This document shows positions 52,006 through 60,474 of a DNA stretch of 64,000 bases, in pieces. Source of the stretch: Phyllobacterium calauticae (GTDB lineage Bacteria; Pseudomonadota; Alphaproteobacteria; Rhizobiales; Rhizobiaceae). The stretch lies in assembly GCF_019991125.1 (NCBI RefSeq), contig NZ_JAGENB010000002.1, positions 62,001-126,000 of the forward strand. The letters run 5' to 3'. Position 1 is the first letter of the stretch, and each line of letters opens with the position of its first letter. The notes below the pieces were generated by a model. The model had not been told where the DNA came from, made no database searches, and saw nothing but the letters and a program-made list of their open reading frames with translations. The position numbers and the translations under genes were made by a program.

Positions 52006-53067
52006 GTGATCCAGACCGCACTTTATCTCGCCCTCGGATTTTTGAGTGCCGTCCTGCTGGTGCTGATCTTCGCGCCTCCGGTCTGGCGCCGCGCGATGCT
52101 GCTGACACGCAGGCGCGTCGAAGCGGAAACACCGCTGACGCTCAACGAAATCCAGGCGCAGCGCGACGGTCTGCGGGCAGAGCACGCCGTCAGTGAACGC
52201 AAGCTGGAAATGACCCTGGCAGGCATCAAGGAGAAATCGGCGCAGCAACTGCTGACATTCAGCGAGAAGGAGCGGCAGGTCCGCCTGCTCTCGGCCGATC
52301 TCGCTGCCCGCGATGCAACGATTGCTGAACTGCAGGCATCCCTTGCGCAACGCGACCAGGCACTGGAAAAATTGGCGGGGGAACTTGGCGGTACCGTGCA
52401 AACCCTCGAGCAGCGTTCGGCAGAGCTTGAACTCCTGCATCGCCGCCTGAACAGCACGGAGACGAAAGCCGACAGCCTGCAGATCGATGTGGCGGCACAG
52501 ACCACCCGTATCGAGAACCTTTCGGACGAGCTGAAAGACGCACGCCGGGCCAAGCGGGACAGCGAAGAACAGAAACACAAGCTGGAAACCGAGCTCAAGG
52601 CATTGCAGCATTCGCTCGAACAGGAAACAAAGCGCGGCAATAGCGCGGAAACACGGGCAAGCGAACTGGTGACGAAATTATCGGACAACGAGGCCAAGCT
52701 TTTGCGGCGGGAAAAGGAAGTCGAGCGCCTCAACGAGCGGCTGCGCAGCATCATCGCCGAAGGCCGCAAGCAGGGCGTTGCTGCTGACCACGCGCCACGC
52801 GGCAAGCAGGCGCTTGTGCAGGCGGAGGAAAGCAAACGGTTGCGCGAGGAGATGAATGCGCTGGCGTCCCAGGTGGTCGCCATGGTTGCCCGTCTCGAAG
52901 GGCCGTCCTCCCAGGTGAACAAGCTCCTGGCAACCGCGGGCGGTGACGTATCGGCGGCCTATGACGAGAACGGCGAGGCAATCATCAGCCTGGCTGATCG
53001 CATCCGCGCGCTGCAAAAGGCAGCTTCTCCGGTGGAATCAAATACCGGAGAACCGGCTAAACCGTGA
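52006..53067 (+). CDS. Membrane-anchored coiled-coil protein
   Basis: 353 residues. One N-terminal membrane helix (about 4-23) is followed by a long charged helical region (about 45-300) rich in Leu/Glu/Lys/Arg heptads, then a short tail with LVAMVARLEGP. Its topology places the coiled coil in the cytoplasm. I do not recognise a named family; similar proteins are common in Hyphomicrobiales near eipA-type genes. The end overlaps the convergent methyltransferase gene by 30 bases. Confidence 0.8.
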   Translation: MIQTALYLALGFLSAVLLVLIFAPPVWRRAMLLTRRRVEAETPLTLNEIQAQRDGLRAEHAVSERKLEMTLAGIKEKSAQQLLTFSEKERQVRLLSADLAARDATIAELQASLAQRDQALEKLAGELGGTVQTLEQRSAELELLHRRLNSTETKADSLQIDVAAQTTRIENLSDELKDARRAKRDSEEQKHKLETELKALQHSLEQETKRGNSAETRASELVTKLSDNEAKLLRREKEVERLNERLRSIIAEGRKQGVAADHAPRGKQALVQAEESKRLREEMNALASQVVAMVARLEGPSSQVNKLLATAGGDVSAAYDENGEAIISLADRIRALQKAASPVESNTGEPAKP

Positions 53068-53874
53068 CAGCGCTATGCCTGAGGCCGTGGCCACGTTCAG
53101 GCTGTCAAATGTTTCGGACATCGGGATTCTGATCGTCTTCAGCGTCTGCATCAGGGCTTTCGGCAAGCCTTCGCCCTCGGTTCCCAACAGCAGTGCCGTG
53201 CGCGATCCCGGTTGTGCGGCATAGAGACTTTCCGTGCCGGATGGGCTGAGCGCATAAATGTCGAATCTGGCCTGCTGCAATTTGGCGACGAGATCGTCGA
53301 TCGAGCCCTCCCGCGCGAACGGAACCTTGAGCGCGGCACCCACCGAGACGCGGATCGCCTTGCGGTAGAGCGGATCGCAGCTGGTTTCGTCCATCAGGAT
53401 GCAATCGGCTTCGAATGCCGCGGCATTGCGAAAGATCGATCCCATATTGTCATGGTTGGATATGCCGCACAGCACCACGGCAAGCGAGGCTGCCGGCAGG
53501 GCATCGATCAGCTGGTCGGCTGAACGGGGTGCGCTGCGCCGGCCGACGGCAAGTATGCCGCGATGCATGGGGAAACCGGCAATCGCATCCATGACGGCGC
53601 GCGATACGCAATAGACCGGCACGTCGTCCGGGCAGAGGGCTATTTGCTGCGCGAGGCCGGCAAGCCGGTTTTCCAGGACCAGAAGCGACTCGACCGCGAA
53701 CGCGGCATTGGCAAGCAGCACGTTGAGCACAACCTTGCCCTCGGCTATGAAACGGCCTTCCCGCCCAACCAGATCGCGTTCGCGGACGTTGCGATAAGGG
53801 CTGAGCCGCCCGTCGTCGGCGTCATCGATGCGCGTGATGCGGTGTTCCAGCCAGCCTTCATCCTGTCGCGGCAT
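53038..53874 (-). CDS. TrmH/SpoU-family RNA 2'-O-methyltransferase
   Basis: 278 residues. The SPOUT knot motifs are clear: VLCGISNHDNMGSIFRNAAAF near 148 (motif 1), ALLLGTEGEGLP near 227 (motif 2) and IPMSETFDSLNVATASGIAL near 250 (motif 3). An N-terminal substrate-binding part precedes them. It would methylate a ribose of rRNA or tRNA; the target is unknown. It starts 4 bases after the upstream HugZ-like gene. Confidence 0.87.
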   Translation of the reverse strand: MPRQDEGWLEHRITRIDDADDGRLSPYRNVRERDLVGREGRFIAEGKVVLNVLLANAAFAVESLLVLENRLAGLAQQIALCPDDVPVYCVSRAVMDAIAGFPMHRGILAVGRRSAPRSADQLIDALPAASLAVVLCGISNHDNMGSIFRNAAAFEADCILMDETSCDPLYRKAIRVSVGAALKVPFAREGSIDDLVAKLQQARFDIYALSPSGTESLYAAQPGSRTALLLGTEGEGLPKALMQTLKTIRIPMSETFDSLNVATASGIALSRFSRFSGI

Positions 53875-53878
53875 CGTG

Positions 53879-54658
53879 TCAGACCGTTTCGCCTGCAGAG
53901 GCCAAGCCTGCCCGCGCTTCACCGGCCATGCGCACCAGGCTCATATGCATGTCCCTGGCCGAGGTCAGCGGTGCCGGAAACCAGATGCGCTGGACATCGT
54001 CGCCATCGGCGATATCGAAACCATCGGCGTCAATTCCGGTGATACGCCAGTTGCCTGCGGGAGCTTTGGCAAAGAAGCGGGCGTAGAGTGATATGGCGTT
54101 GGCATGATCGGCGTTCATGTGCTCGACCGCGGATTTTTCCGCCGCCGCCAGCTCGGCGTTGGCGGGGTTGCCGGTGAGCAAATCCTCGGCGGTCAAGTGA
54201 TAGGCCTTGCCGAAGCCGCCGTTGAGGCTGGCGCCCGTGGGCTCCAGCCGGAAGAAACGGAAATCACCCAACCCGGCATAGAGTTTCGCCTTGGGTTGGT
54301 GCGAGAGGTAGCGCCATTCAATACGGGCGTGTTCCGCAGCGTCGCGGGGAATTTCCCTTGCCAGGGCAAACACGGTCACACGCGGATGGGCAAGAGGATC
54401 GCCCTTGCCGGTCTCTCCGGCAAGCAGGGAGCAGCGCGGATCGGCAAGCAGGGCGGGGGTGTGGGCGGAGAGCGCAGAGACCAGAATGACCGGTGTTCCG
54501 TCATGGTCGGTGGAGAGGCCGACGCGGGTGGCGATCGGACCGCCTGTCGCGGGATCGAGCGTCGCGATGACGGCATGGCGCGCCTTGCGAATCAATGTTT
54601 GCGCGAGCCTGACGGCTTCGGCATCGGTCTCGCGCAATACCTCTTTTTTCTGGGTCAC
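53879..54658 (-). CDS. HugZ-family heme-utilization/pyridoxamine oxidase-like protein
   Basis: 259 residues. An N-terminal split-barrel FMN/heme-binding domain (AVIATLDPATGGPIATRVGLSTDHDG near 29-54) is followed by a DUF2470 C-terminal domain with EHMNADHANAISLYARF near 187. HugZ-type proteins bind or degrade heme; others in the family bind flavin. Cotranscription with the RNA methyltransferase downstream is likely from the 4-base gap. Confidence 0.83.
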   Translation of the reverse strand: MTQKKEVLRETDAEAVRLAQTLIRKARHAVIATLDPATGGPIATRVGLSTDHDGTPVILVSALSAHTPALLADPRCSLLAGETGKGDPLAHPRVTVFALAREIPRDAAEHARIEWRYLSHQPKAKLYAGLGDFRFFRLEPTGASLNGGFGKAYHLTAEDLLTGNPANAELAAAEKSAVEHMNADHANAISLYARFFAKAPAGNWRITGIDADGFDIADGDDVQRIWFPAPLTSARDMHMSLVRMAGEARAGLASAGETV

Positions 54659-54748
54659 AGCTCATCCCTCGCATTGCTGGTCTCGTGGTGCTGGGCGAGA
54701 GATAAGGACTTGGCGGGTGCCCGGCAAGCCATTTTCACGGGGGAGGAA

Positions 54749-54940
54749 TTATGCGGCGATGGACCGGTTGTCGTTGAGGCCCACATCGTTCATGCAATCG
54801 GCAAGCAGGTCGAGATCGACCGGTCCGATCGTGCACAGCACGGGCGCAAACTCCTCGGCCGGTACCTCAAGCGCCATCAATTCGACGAGCGCTTCCATCA
54901 GTGCTTCACGCGTGTCATACCTTGCGGAATAGTGGGGCAT
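54749..54940 (-). CDS. Small hypothetical protein
   Basis: 63 residues, acidic and Leu-rich, with no signal or membrane segment. One long helix is likely (about 9-35). I do not recognise a family. The good start, codon use similar to neighbours and lack of any better frame here argue for a real gene, but support is thin. Confidence 0.45.
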   Translation of the reverse strand: MPHYSARYDTREALMEALVELMALEVPAEEFAPVLCTIGPVDLDLLADCMNDVGLNDNRSIAA

Positions 54941-55134
54941 GATTCTGTCTTTCGAGCCGGATCAGTTGCGTAAACCTTACTTCAAATACGGTAAACAAAT
55001 TCTTAATTTTGCCATTTTTAGAAATTTTTTGCTTCTTTTGTGAATAAAATAACGTCATGATTTCAAACAGATGGTAGATTGTGATCACCCATTAGCTATA
55101 TCTGCCATTGTTTGGCCCCAAATGACCTCAATCT

Positions 55135-56130
55135 GTGGGCAACTTCACCAGCAGGAAAAACAGCGATGAGAATTGCTTCGTGATCGGCGCAAGGAAGTGG
55201 AAAACCCCCTCGATTGTGGGTGTCATTGCCGCCATTGGCCTCGTCAGTGGCTGTACCACACAGAATGCCCAGCATGCCGGTAAGGTGAAGGCAAATCTGA
55301 CAAGCAGCAACACGACCGTCTCCAAGACGTCGACCTATGCCTATACGCCGAAGGACAAGGAATGCCTGGAACGGGCAATGTTCTTCGAGTCCAACCGCTC
55401 GAGCAAGGATGGCCTGCTCGCGGTGGGTACCGTGGTGATGAACCGTCTCGATTCCGGTAAATATGCCAATACGATTTGCGGCGTGGTGGGCGAGAAGGGG
55501 CAGTTTGCTCCCGGCGTTCTTTCGCGGCCCATGCAGTCGGCGGCGCTTCCGGATGTACAGCAGGCGGCGGATGCCGTGCTCAAGGGCCAGCGCCATCCCA
55601 AGGTCAAGGAAGCGATGTTCTTCCACACGGCCGGTCTGCGTTTCCCCTATCGCAACATGCACTATACGGTAGTTGCCGGTGGTAACGCTTTCTACGAGAA
55701 GCGCGACAGGTACAATTCGCCGGATCTGGGCAACAAGGTTGCCAGTGTTGCCATTGCGAATGCCTATATCGCCAGCATGAAAAATACCAACCCGGCGTCG
55801 GTCAACAACATCATGGTTGCCAGCGCGCAGCCGACGACGACAACCGCGACATCCGGGCGTGTGACCAATCAGCCTTTTGCCGTGGCGCAGGCACAGCCGG
55901 CGCATGCGGCAGCTCCGCAGCAGCTTGCTTTTGCCAATGTCGCCGTGCCGGTTGATCCGCCAGCACCGGCCATGGTTTTCACGGCGCCCGCACAGGCACC
56001 GGCAAAGACGGCAGCGATCCCGCAGAATGCGGAGCAGGCAGTCCTTGCCTTTGAAGCGCCGAAGAGCAAGTCGGTCGATGCCATCGGGCAGATGCTGCTC
56101 GCGCAGGACCGTCCGGGCTTCACAAACTAG
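55135..56130 (+). CDS. Cell-wall hydrolase (SleB-type) lipoprotein
   Basis: 331 residues from GTG at 55135; a GTG at 55180 is also possible and gives a tidier signal sequence. The hydrophobic stretch ends in LVSGC, a lipobox. The hydrolase domain (about 78-225) has ECLERAMFFESNRSSKDGLLAVGTVVMNRL and the catalytic-type Glu, typical of SleB/PF07486. The C-terminal third is Ala/Pro-rich and disordered. It should cut peptidoglycan in the envelope. Confidence 0.82.
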   Translation: MGNFTSRKNSDENCFVIGARKWKTPSIVGVIAAIGLVSGCTTQNAQHAGKVKANLTSSNTTVSKTSTYAYTPKDKECLERAMFFESNRSSKDGLLAVGTVVMNRLDSGKYANTICGVVGEKGQFAPGVLSRPMQSAALPDVQQAADAVLKGQRHPKVKEAMFFHTAGLRFPYRNMHYTVVAGGNAFYEKRDRYNSPDLGNKVASVAIANAYIASMKNTNPASVNNIMVASAQPTTTTATSGRVTNQPFAVAQAQPAHAAAPQQLAFANVAVPVDPPAPAMVFTAPAQAPAKTAAIPQNAEQAVLAFEAPKSKSVDAIGQMLLAQDRPGFTN

Positions 56131-56184
56131 ACAGGCGTGGGATTTGGCTCCGGCGTCGCCCAGGCGGCGCCGGCCGATATTCGT

Positions 56185-56574
56185 TTACGGCACGAGATAG
56201 TGCTGTGCCCACTCGCTGTGGGGAACCATCTGTCCAATCGCATATTGAAACGTCAGCACGGTCATGTGATCGGGCGAGGTCGTGCACGTGTAGGAGAGGT
56301 GGTACCACTCACCCTTGCTGCGGAAGGCTGCACCGGTGGACTGGATCTTGTCGCCGGTCACCAGGGGCTCCTTGAAGGCATAGGCGACAAGTTCGTCGGG
56401 CACCAGCTTGACCGGATCGTGGTGGATACGCTCCATGGCTTCGAGATCGCAGCGCTGTTCCAGCCGGGTCTCGGGACTCAATCCTTCCAGCTCTTCGGCC
56501 TCGGTTGAATCCATGGCTCTGGCTGAGCCCATCATGGCTGCCGTCGCCAAAAGCATGGCCAGAACTGATTTCAT
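56185..56574 (-). CDS. Exported DUF930 protein
   Basis: 129 residues. A signal peptide (about 1-20, ending SARA) is followed by SPETRLEQRCDLEAMERI near 33-50, the DUF930 core with a conserved Cys, and SYTCTTSPDHMTVL near 94 with a second. The pair may form a disulfide in the periplasm. Function unknown. Follows the lipoprotein gene on the same strand. Confidence 0.78.
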   Translation of the reverse strand: MKSVLAMLLATAAMMGSARAMDSTEAEELEGLSPETRLEQRCDLEAMERIHHDPVKLVPDELVAYAFKEPLVTGDKIQSTGAAFRSKGEWYHLSYTCTTSPDHMTVLTFQYAIGQMVPHSEWAQHYLVP

Positions 56575-56682
56575 CGATGCCGCGCTCTCCGAAAATGGGC
56601 AGAAGGACAATGGTCCGTGTCCGGATGCATGGCCGGTTCCGACCCTAATGTCTCCCGGATTGGGACCAAATTATGAAAAACT

Positions 56683-57366
56683 CTACGTCCGCTTCCGGGC
56701 GGCGGGCTTCTTGTCGCCATTGGCTTCGATATAGGCGTAGATATAGGCAAATGACGGCAGGGCGCTGTTCGATGGCTCGACAAGACCGGCCACGCTGCCC
56801 AGCGCGGCGGCATAATTGTTGCAGTTGAAACCGAACATCGTCCACTTCGGCGGGTTGGCCAGATTGGCGCGTACCTTGCCGAGAAGGCTCTGATACTGCG
56901 CTTCCGTCAGTGAAACGCGATAGGCCGCGCCCGTGGCGAAATGGCAGTCGGCATAACTGGGCTTCAGTTCCGCGGGCATCGGAATGAGGGCGCCGCCATA
57001 AAGGCCCAGCAGACTGCCCTTGGGAAAGAGGCCGTTATACTGGCGCGTGACGGGATTGCCATTGGCATCGAGCCTGCCGAAAACCACATACATGTGGCCG
57101 CTTGGAATGCCGGGCGACAAGCGCTGGCGGAATTCGATATAGGCCGGATCACCGGGCCTGGTCCGGTTGGCGGTCAGCTTCACCGCGGATCCGCTGACGC
57201 TGCCATGGGCGGCGCAGGTCAGTTCCGGCATCTCCGCCGCATAGGCCGATGGGGTAACGGACACGCTGGCTGGCGGGGTCGACTGGCAGGCCGCGAGGGA
57301 GAGGGCAAAGGCCGGTGCGAGGAACATCTTGAACGAGGTTGATGCGTTTGAAACGGTGTTCAGCAA
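56683..57366 (-). CDS. Lipoprotein with a papain-like (permuted NlpC/P60-type) look
   Basis: 227 residues. A signal sequence ends at LSLAAC (lipobox Cys near 27). The mature part shows GHMYVVFGRLD near 90 with a His, and FGFNCNNYAAALG near 179 with a Cys-Asn-Asn pattern, the reverse order of a normal NlpC/P60 domain, as in permuted papain-like folds. Fold and activity are inference; no family name can be given with certainty. Confidence 0.65.
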   Translation of the reverse strand: MLNTVSNASTSFKMFLAPAFALSLAACQSTPPASVSVTPSAYAAEMPELTCAAHGSVSGSAVKLTANRTRPGDPAYIEFRQRLSPGIPSGHMYVVFGRLDANGNPVTRQYNGLFPKGSLLGLYGGALIPMPAELKPSYADCHFATGAAYRVSLTEAQYQSLLGKVRANLANPPKWTMFGFNCNNYAAALGSVAGLVEPSNSALPSFAYIYAYIEANGDKKPAARKRT

Positions 57367-57420
57367 GATAATTCTCTTTTCAATCCTGTGACGGCTTTGC
57401 CGCGGACAACGGCACAGCTT

Positions 57421-58011
57421 TCAATAGACCAATGGCAATACGCGCCATGTTCTGGCGCGATATTGGCGATACTCTTCCCCGAAGGCCTCTTCCATCATCT
57501 GTTCCTCCGCCCCAATTCTGGAGAAGAACAGGAAACCGAACCCCGCCAGACCCGATAGACCGGCGATATAATTGGGCAAAAGCAAGGCCTGGGTCAATGC
57601 CATGAGCCAGAAGGCCGTGTACATGGGATGCCGCAGGCGTTTGTAGATGCCCGTGGTAATAAGTTTGTGATCCCGCTTCAGTTGCAGGGAGACCGACCAC
57701 ATCTGCCCCAGGGCCTTGTGCGTGAGCCGGAACAGCAGCAGCGCGGCAATGCCGGTCAGGATACCCAGGGTGAAGAGAACGGGGCTTGGCGTATAGGATG
57801 CGAATCCCGGCCGGCCGGTGGCGACATAGACGGCCGGGATGATGCCGAGACCGGTCAGCGATATGGCAAGCCGCAGCGTGTCGGCGCCCTTGCGGCGGTC
57901 GACGGTCAGTTTCGCGCGGCGCGCGCGCCTGTCGAACGGACGGCGCAAGAGATACCAGGCGACGATAAGAACGACCCACAGGGCCTTTCCGGCAACGGCA
58001 AGTGACATCAT
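57421..58011 (-). CDS. Membrane methyltransferase, isoprenylcysteine carboxyl methyltransferase-like
   Basis: 196 residues with four to five membrane segments. The C-terminal signature LITTGIYKRLRHPMYTAFWLM (about 117-137) and FFSRIGAEEQMMEEAFGEEYRQYRARTWRVLP (about 161-192) match the PEMT/ICMT-type SAM-dependent methyltransferases. Bacterial members methylate lipids or other membrane molecules. It overlaps the upstream alpha/beta hydrolase gene by ATGA. Confidence 0.8.
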   Translation of the reverse strand: MMSLAVAGKALWVVLIVAWYLLRRPFDRRARRAKLTVDRRKGADTLRLAISLTGLGIIPAVYVATGRPGFASYTPSPVLFTLGILTGIAALLLFRLTHKALGQMWSVSLQLKRDHKLITTGIYKRLRHPMYTAFWLMALTQALLLPNYIAGLSGLAGFGFLFFSRIGAEEQMMEEAFGEEYRQYRARTWRVLPLVY

Positions 58012-59201
58012 ATGGTGGCAGTTTCGGCTATTTTCATGGGTGAGGAGGACTGGGCGGCGCATTCGCATGGCAGCCCGCCGCGTGCGGCGACATCGGCAAA
58101 GCTTTCCGGTCCGCAGAGTATCGCATGCCAGGAATAGGCCGAGCGCTTTTCGACGCCATAGACAAATTGCCGGTGCACGCGGAAGAAATTCCGCCGAATG
58201 GACCTGTAGGTTTCATCGCATAACTGGCTGCGAAAGCGGACCTTGACCAGAACGGGAGATTCCGCGTCCGCGATGTTCAGATCACGAACGGGATTGGATT
58301 TGTAAAAATTCATCGGGTCTGTCAGCGATTGCGCGTCGACCCAGATGGCGCGGCTGCGCGCGACGGTTTCAACGCTTGCCCGCAGGGCTTTGGCGGCCGG
58401 ATGCAATGCCAGTTTGAGCAGGCTTGAACCCACGGTAAGCAGGCCATAGCGCCGGGAATCATTCTGCTGCAGGGCGGCATCGAGAATATGCAGGGCGCAG
58501 ATCGCCCCCATGCTGTGGGCGGCAACGACAACCTCGGTCGCTGGCGCCGCCTGACTGATCCGGGCTGCGGCATCGCTGATGACCTGGTGCAGTTTTGCCG
58601 TGATGTCGGGGCGGCGGTTGCGTGCCATGTCACGCGCGAATGTCCAGTCGTCCATGATCAGCAGGAAGTGCATCTTTTGTGCCGCCACCACCAGCAGAAC
58701 CAGGGCCGTCGCCAGGCCGACGGCAACGGCAACTGCCGCCTGCTGCGCCAACCCCAGGGCAATGCGACCTGTGCCGTAGGACAGCGCCGCAATGGCACCC
58801 ATGATGACGAGCGGATAAAGGAAGAAAAGCGCATAGCGCCAGCTTGTCGACAGGAAGCGAAAGAACGTGCCGCTGACAATGAAATCGATCAATGCGGCGA
58901 TGCCGCTGACAACGCGAACGGCAGGGTTGCGCGCGGCGTAGAAATGGTTGATGTCACCGAGGCCGTAGAGGACAAAATCAGTTCTGGCGGACCAGTTCGC
59001 ACCGGCGGTTGCAAGCGTGAACTCTCCCACGCTGACGCCGCCTTCCGCGGACGATATCTTCAACGCGCCATCCTCCTGCAACGACATGTCATAAACAGGC
59101 GCTGTCTTGGTTGCCTCCCGCAGGAAGCGCCGATGATGGGCCTCGACCGGCATATGTTCAAAGCCTGGCAAGAGAACGACCAGGCGATTGATAACGGACA
59201 T
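58008..59201 (-). CDS. Membrane protein with an alpha/beta-hydrolase nucleophile motif
   Basis: 397 residues. The N-terminus RLVVLLPGFEHMP looks like the first strand and oxyanion loop of an alpha/beta hydrolase; two membrane helices follow (near 120-185); then VVVAAHSMGAICALHIL near 224 carries a Ser in an AHSMG nucleophile elbow. Hydrolase activity is likely, perhaps on lipid, but unproved. Translationally coupled to the methyltransferase gene. Family name unknown to me. Confidence 0.68.
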   Translation of the reverse strand: MSVINRLVVLLPGFEHMPVEAHHRRFLREATKTAPVYDMSLQEDGALKISSAEGGVSVGEFTLATAGANWSARTDFVLYGLGDINHFYAARNPAVRVVSGIAALIDFIVSGTFFRFLSTSWRYALFFLYPLVIMGAIAALSYGTGRIALGLAQQAAVAVAVGLATALVLLVVAAQKMHFLLIMDDWTFARDMARNRRPDITAKLHQVISDAAARISQAAPATEVVVAAHSMGAICALHILDAALQQNDSRRYGLLTVGSSLLKLALHPAAKALRASVETVARSRAIWVDAQSLTDPMNFYKSNPVRDLNIADAESPVLVKVRFRSQLCDETYRSIRRNFFRVHRQFVYGVEKRSAYSWHAILCGPESFADVAARGGLPCECAAQSSSPMKIAETATI

Positions 59202-59379
59202 CTGCCACCTTTCCAGGTTCCGATTGCGACGGTGTCAGCGCTCTCAACTCAATCGAGCCAAGAAGGAATTTAGATGACCGACGTTAACAGAACGTCGTCA
59301 AAGGCAAAGAGTTGCAATGGTTGGTACCATGGCAGCTTTTTGGCGTATTCGCCTTCAACCTGAACCTGTCCAATCGCTG

Positions 59380-60141
59380 TTATCTAGGGGCCATGCGTAT
59401 GGCGCCGTCAAGGCGAATCGTTTCACCGTTCAGCATGGGGTTGTCGATGATATGCAGGGCCAGGGCCGCATATTCCTCGGGTCTGCCGAGGCGGGAAGGG
59501 AAGGGGATGGAGGCTGCCAGCGAATCCTGAACCTCCTGCGGCATGGCCAAAAGCATGGGTGTGCCGAATATGCCGGGTGCAATCGCCATGACCCTGATGC
59601 CGAAACGCGCCAGTTCGCGCGCAGCGGGCAATGTCAGGCCGGCAATGCCTGCCTTCGAGGAAGCATAGGCCGCCTGGCCGATCTGGCCATCGAAGGCGGC
59701 AACCGAGGCGGTTGAAATGATCACGCCGCGCTCACCCGTATCCAGCGGCTCGAGCTTGGCGGCCGCGTCGCTGACCAGCCGCAGCATATTGAACGAACCG
59801 ATGAGATTGACCTCGATGACCCGCCGGTACAGGTCCAGATCATGCGGACCGTCGCGGCCGACAATCCGCCCGGCATTGGCGATGCCCGCGCAGTTCACCA
59901 GAATCCGTGCGGTGCCAAGCTTGTTTGCGACATGGGCAACGGCACGCTGGGCATCGTCCGCACTGGACACGTTGCAGGCCACGGCCAGGCCGCCAATGTC
60001 ATCGGCGACTTTTTGCGCTGCATCAATATTGATGTCGAAAAGGGCAACTTTAGCGCCTTTCTCTGCCAGCGCGCGCGCTGTCGCGGCACCCAGACCCGAT
60101 CCGCCACCCGTAACAATCGCTGTTTGGCCCTGAACGTTCAC
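59380..60141 (-). CDS. Short-chain dehydrogenase (3-hydroxyacyl-CoA dehydrogenase type II-like)
   Basis: 253 residues, GTG start after GGAGA. The NAD loop TGGGSGLGAATARAL (about 11-25), the NCAGI motif near 85 and the catalytic YASSK near 156 with upstream Ser are complete. The FDINIDAAQKVA segment and the PFPSRLGRPEEYA tail match the type II hydroxyacyl-CoA dehydrogenase subgroup. Monocistronic, divergent from the dpp operon. Confidence 0.87.
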   Translation of the reverse strand: MNVQGQTAIVTGGGSGLGAATARALAEKGAKVALFDINIDAAQKVADDIGGLAVACNVSSADDAQRAVAHVANKLGTARILVNCAGIANAGRIVGRDGPHDLDLYRRVIEVNLIGSFNMLRLVSDAAAKLEPLDTGERGVIISTASVAAFDGQIGQAAYASSKAGIAGLTLPAARELARFGIRVMAIAPGIFGTPMLLAMPQEVQDSLAASIPFPSRLGRPEEYAALALHIIDNPMLNGETIRLDGAIRMAPR

Positions 60142-60474
60142 AATGCATCTCCTCACTGATTTTCATGCGTTCTGGCACGAGTTTGGGTCCCGATCCAGTC
60201 GTTATTTATGATCGGAGCGGGGGGGAAACATGTTCTGGCCGGGATTGTGCGGATATAAAAACGCTGCTTCGCAAAAGTCGCCGGCGTCACATTTAGTGAA
60301 TTTCGCTATTTTTGTGACTTTGTTAAAAAATTTCCCCAGAATCTTCGTTTCTTCATGAGATGGCAGGTTGACTGCGAATAAATCTGCTTGCATTGCGACA
60401 TTGCAAAGGCTTCCATGCAATCTCGGTTGCGGGCATGGGGGCCGGCAACACAAAAAACCTCTGAAGGTGGAAAA
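60142..60474. other. Intergenic region before dppA
   Basis: 333 bases without a gene, AT-rich from about 60280 to 60400. TTGCA and TGCAA arms around 60390-60408 form a small inverted repeat. TTGACT near 60368 could be a -35 element. GAAGGTGG precedes the dppA start. Confidence 0.4.
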
